In this document: piece after piece, positions 62,830 through 64,000 of the stretch
Layout of the letters: every line of letters begins with the position of its first letter
Numbering within the stretch: the stretch's first letter is position 1
Assembly: GCA_020540725.1 (NCBI GenBank)
Contig: JAJBSL010000001.1
Location: 1-64,000, forward strand
Length of the DNA stretch: 64,000 nucleotides
Reading direction: 5' to 3'
DNA from: Lachnospiraceae bacterium EP-SM-12S-S03
GTDB taxonomy: Bacteria; Bacillota; Clostridia; Lachnospirales; Lachnospiraceae
Notes under the pieces: model-generated
What the model was told of the DNA's origin: nothing
Databases searched by the model: none
The model's input: only the letters and a program-made list of their open reading frames with translations
Program-made: the position numbers and the translations under genes

Positions 62830-64000
62830 TTATACTTCCATATCCTGAATCTGTTTTTTCAATTCCAAAAGTTTATCCCGCAATTCGGCTGCCGCCTCAA
62901 AATTCAATTCTGCTGCCGCTTTTTTCATCTGCTTTGTCACATCCTTAATCAGTTTTTCCAATTCCTGTGCACTCATAGACTCTGGATCTTTCTCCATGCG
63001 AAGTTCCTCTGCCGCCACTTTCTTAGAAATGGAGATCAAATCGCGCACCGACTTCTTAATTGTCTGCGGTGTAATTCCATGTTCTTCATTGTATGCCATC
63101 TGCACTTTACGTCTTCTCTCTGTTTCATCTATTGCCATTTTCATAGAGTCTGTCATATTATCTGCATACATAATAACATGCCCTTCCGCATTACGCGCCG
63201 CACGCCCAATTGTCTGAATCAACGATGTTTCCGAACGTAAAAATCCTTCTTTATCTGCATCTAAAATAGCAACAAGCGTAATTTCCGGAATGTCTAATCC
63301 TTCTCGCAAAAGATTAATTCCAACAAGTACATCAAAGACGTCCAAACGCATATCACGGATAATCTCTGTTCGTTCCAATGTATCAATGTCCGAATGCAAA
63401 TATCTCACACGGATACCGAGTTCTCGCATGTAATCTGTCAAATCTTCTGCCATACGCTTGGTCAATGTCGTAATCAATACTTTATTCTTCTTTGAAATTT
63501 CCTTATTGACTTCTCCAATAAGATCATCTATTTGTCCCTCTACCGGACGTACTTCCACCTCCGGATCCAAAAGCCCTGTTGGACGGATGATCTGATCTAC
63601 TCTTAATAATTCGTTCTTTTCTTCATATTCTCCTGGTGTTGCCGATACAAAAAGCATCTGATTCACTTTGCTTTCGAACTCTTCAAAATTCAGCGGACGG
63701 TTGTCTTTCGCAGACGGTAAACGAAATCCGTAATCCACTAGCGTTGATTTTCTTGACTGATCCCCGTGATACATACCTCCGATCTGCGGTATTGTTTTAT
63801 GCGACTCATCGATCATAATCAGAAAATCATCCGGGAAATAGTCAATCAGCGTATGTGGTGGCTGCCCCGGCTCTAGTCCTGTCAAATGACGTGAATAATT
63901 CTCAATTCCGGAACAAAATCCCGTCTCACGCATCATCTCAATGTCAAAGTTCGTTCGCTCTGAAATTCTCTGTGCCTCCAGAAGCTTGTCCTCACTCTTA
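62830..64000 (-). CDS. uvrB: Excinuclease ABC subunit B, 3' part
   Basis: The C-terminal 389 residues of UvrB; the gene runs off the right edge of the window and its start is not seen. The frame is open to base 64000, with [20 protein letters not shown] at the edge. Visible helicase motifs are [61 protein letters not shown] and QTIGRAARN. The C-terminal UVR domain that contacts UvrC is complete ([20 protein letters not shown]). It is the upstream partner of uvrA. Confidence 0.97.
   Translation of the reverse strand, partial: KSEDKLLEAQRISERTNFDIEMMRETGFCSGIENYSRHLTGLEPGQPPHTLIDYFPDDFLIMIDESHKTIPQIGGMYHGDQSRKSTLVDYGFRLPSAKDNRPLNFEEFESKVNQMLFVSATPGEYEEKNELLRVDQIIRPTGLLDPEVEVRPVEGQIDDLIGEVNKEISKKNKVLITTLTKRMAEDLTDYMRELGIRVRYLHSDIDTLERTEIIRDMRLDVFDVLVGINLLREGLDIPEITLVAILDADKEGFLRSETSLIQTIGRAARNAEGHVIMYADNMTDSMKMAIDETERRRKVQMAYNEEHGITPQTIKKSVRDLISISKKVAAEELRMEKDPESMSAQELEKLIKDVTKQMKKAAAELNFEAAAELRDKLLELKKQIQDMEV

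Overview
The window is low-GC Firmicutes DNA. It looks like a gut Clostridia of the Lachnospiraceae type: Gram-positive envelope genes, ChW-repeat wall proteins, a CotJC-type spore-coat gene fragment, and a Tn916-family integrative conjugative element (ICE). I identified it by reading translations and motifs; no database search was run. Almost every gene is on the minus strand.

Region 1 (about 1-16,390) is most of a Tn916-family ICE. The transfer module runs right to left as orf23, orf22, a small ORF, orf21 (coupling ATPase), oriT, orf20 (MobT relaxase), orf19/TcpD, two ardA genes, orf17/TcpE, orf16 (VirB4-like ATPase), orf15 (VirB6-like), orf14 (wall hydrolase) and orf13/TcpC. Where tet(M) lies in Tn916 there is instead a cargo module: a divergent TetR regulator and Ntn-hydrolase pair, and an operon of HExxH metalloprotease, TipA-like MerR regulator and Cys-rich KTR protein. 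Integrase and excisionase must lie left of the window. The right end of the ICE abuts a 5'-truncated cotJC (Mn-catalase family) gene, so the element probably interrupts it.

Region 2 (16,400-23,800) is host DNA with envelope genes: a lipoprotein and a larger secreted protein that share an N-terminal domain, an HtrA protease, a cohesin-like surface protein with an extremely acidic cytoplasmic tail, and an LCP ligase.

Region 3 (22,600-41,950) is a wall or capsular polysaccharide locus. One promoter drives a polyprenyl-phosphate sugar transferase, UDP-galactopyranose mutase, four GT2 glycosyltransferases, a TagF-like polyol-phosphate transferase, Wzz-, Wzy- and Wzx-like proteins, an IspD/TarI-like cytidylyltransferase, an SDR, an acyltransferase and the LCP protein. 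A second promoter drives rmlB-rmlA-rmlC-rmlD for dTDP-L-rhamnose. The predicted polymer contains rhamnose and probably galactofuranose and a polyol phosphate, attached to peptidoglycan by the LCP enzyme.

Region 4 (42,000-51,100) is an apparent operon: a sugar nucleotidyltransferase, three cell-wall enzymes carrying 21 ChW repeats in all (NlpC/P60, glucosaminidase, L,D-transpeptidase), and a trigger-factor-like lipoprotein foldase.

Region 5 (51,250-64,000) is chromosomal core: a VanZ-like protein, HPr, the c-di-AMP genes cdaR and cdaA with two uncharacterised membrane proteins upstream, comF, recD2, mreB, uvrA and the 3' part of uvrB. No tRNA, rRNA, CRISPR array or insertion sequence was seen.
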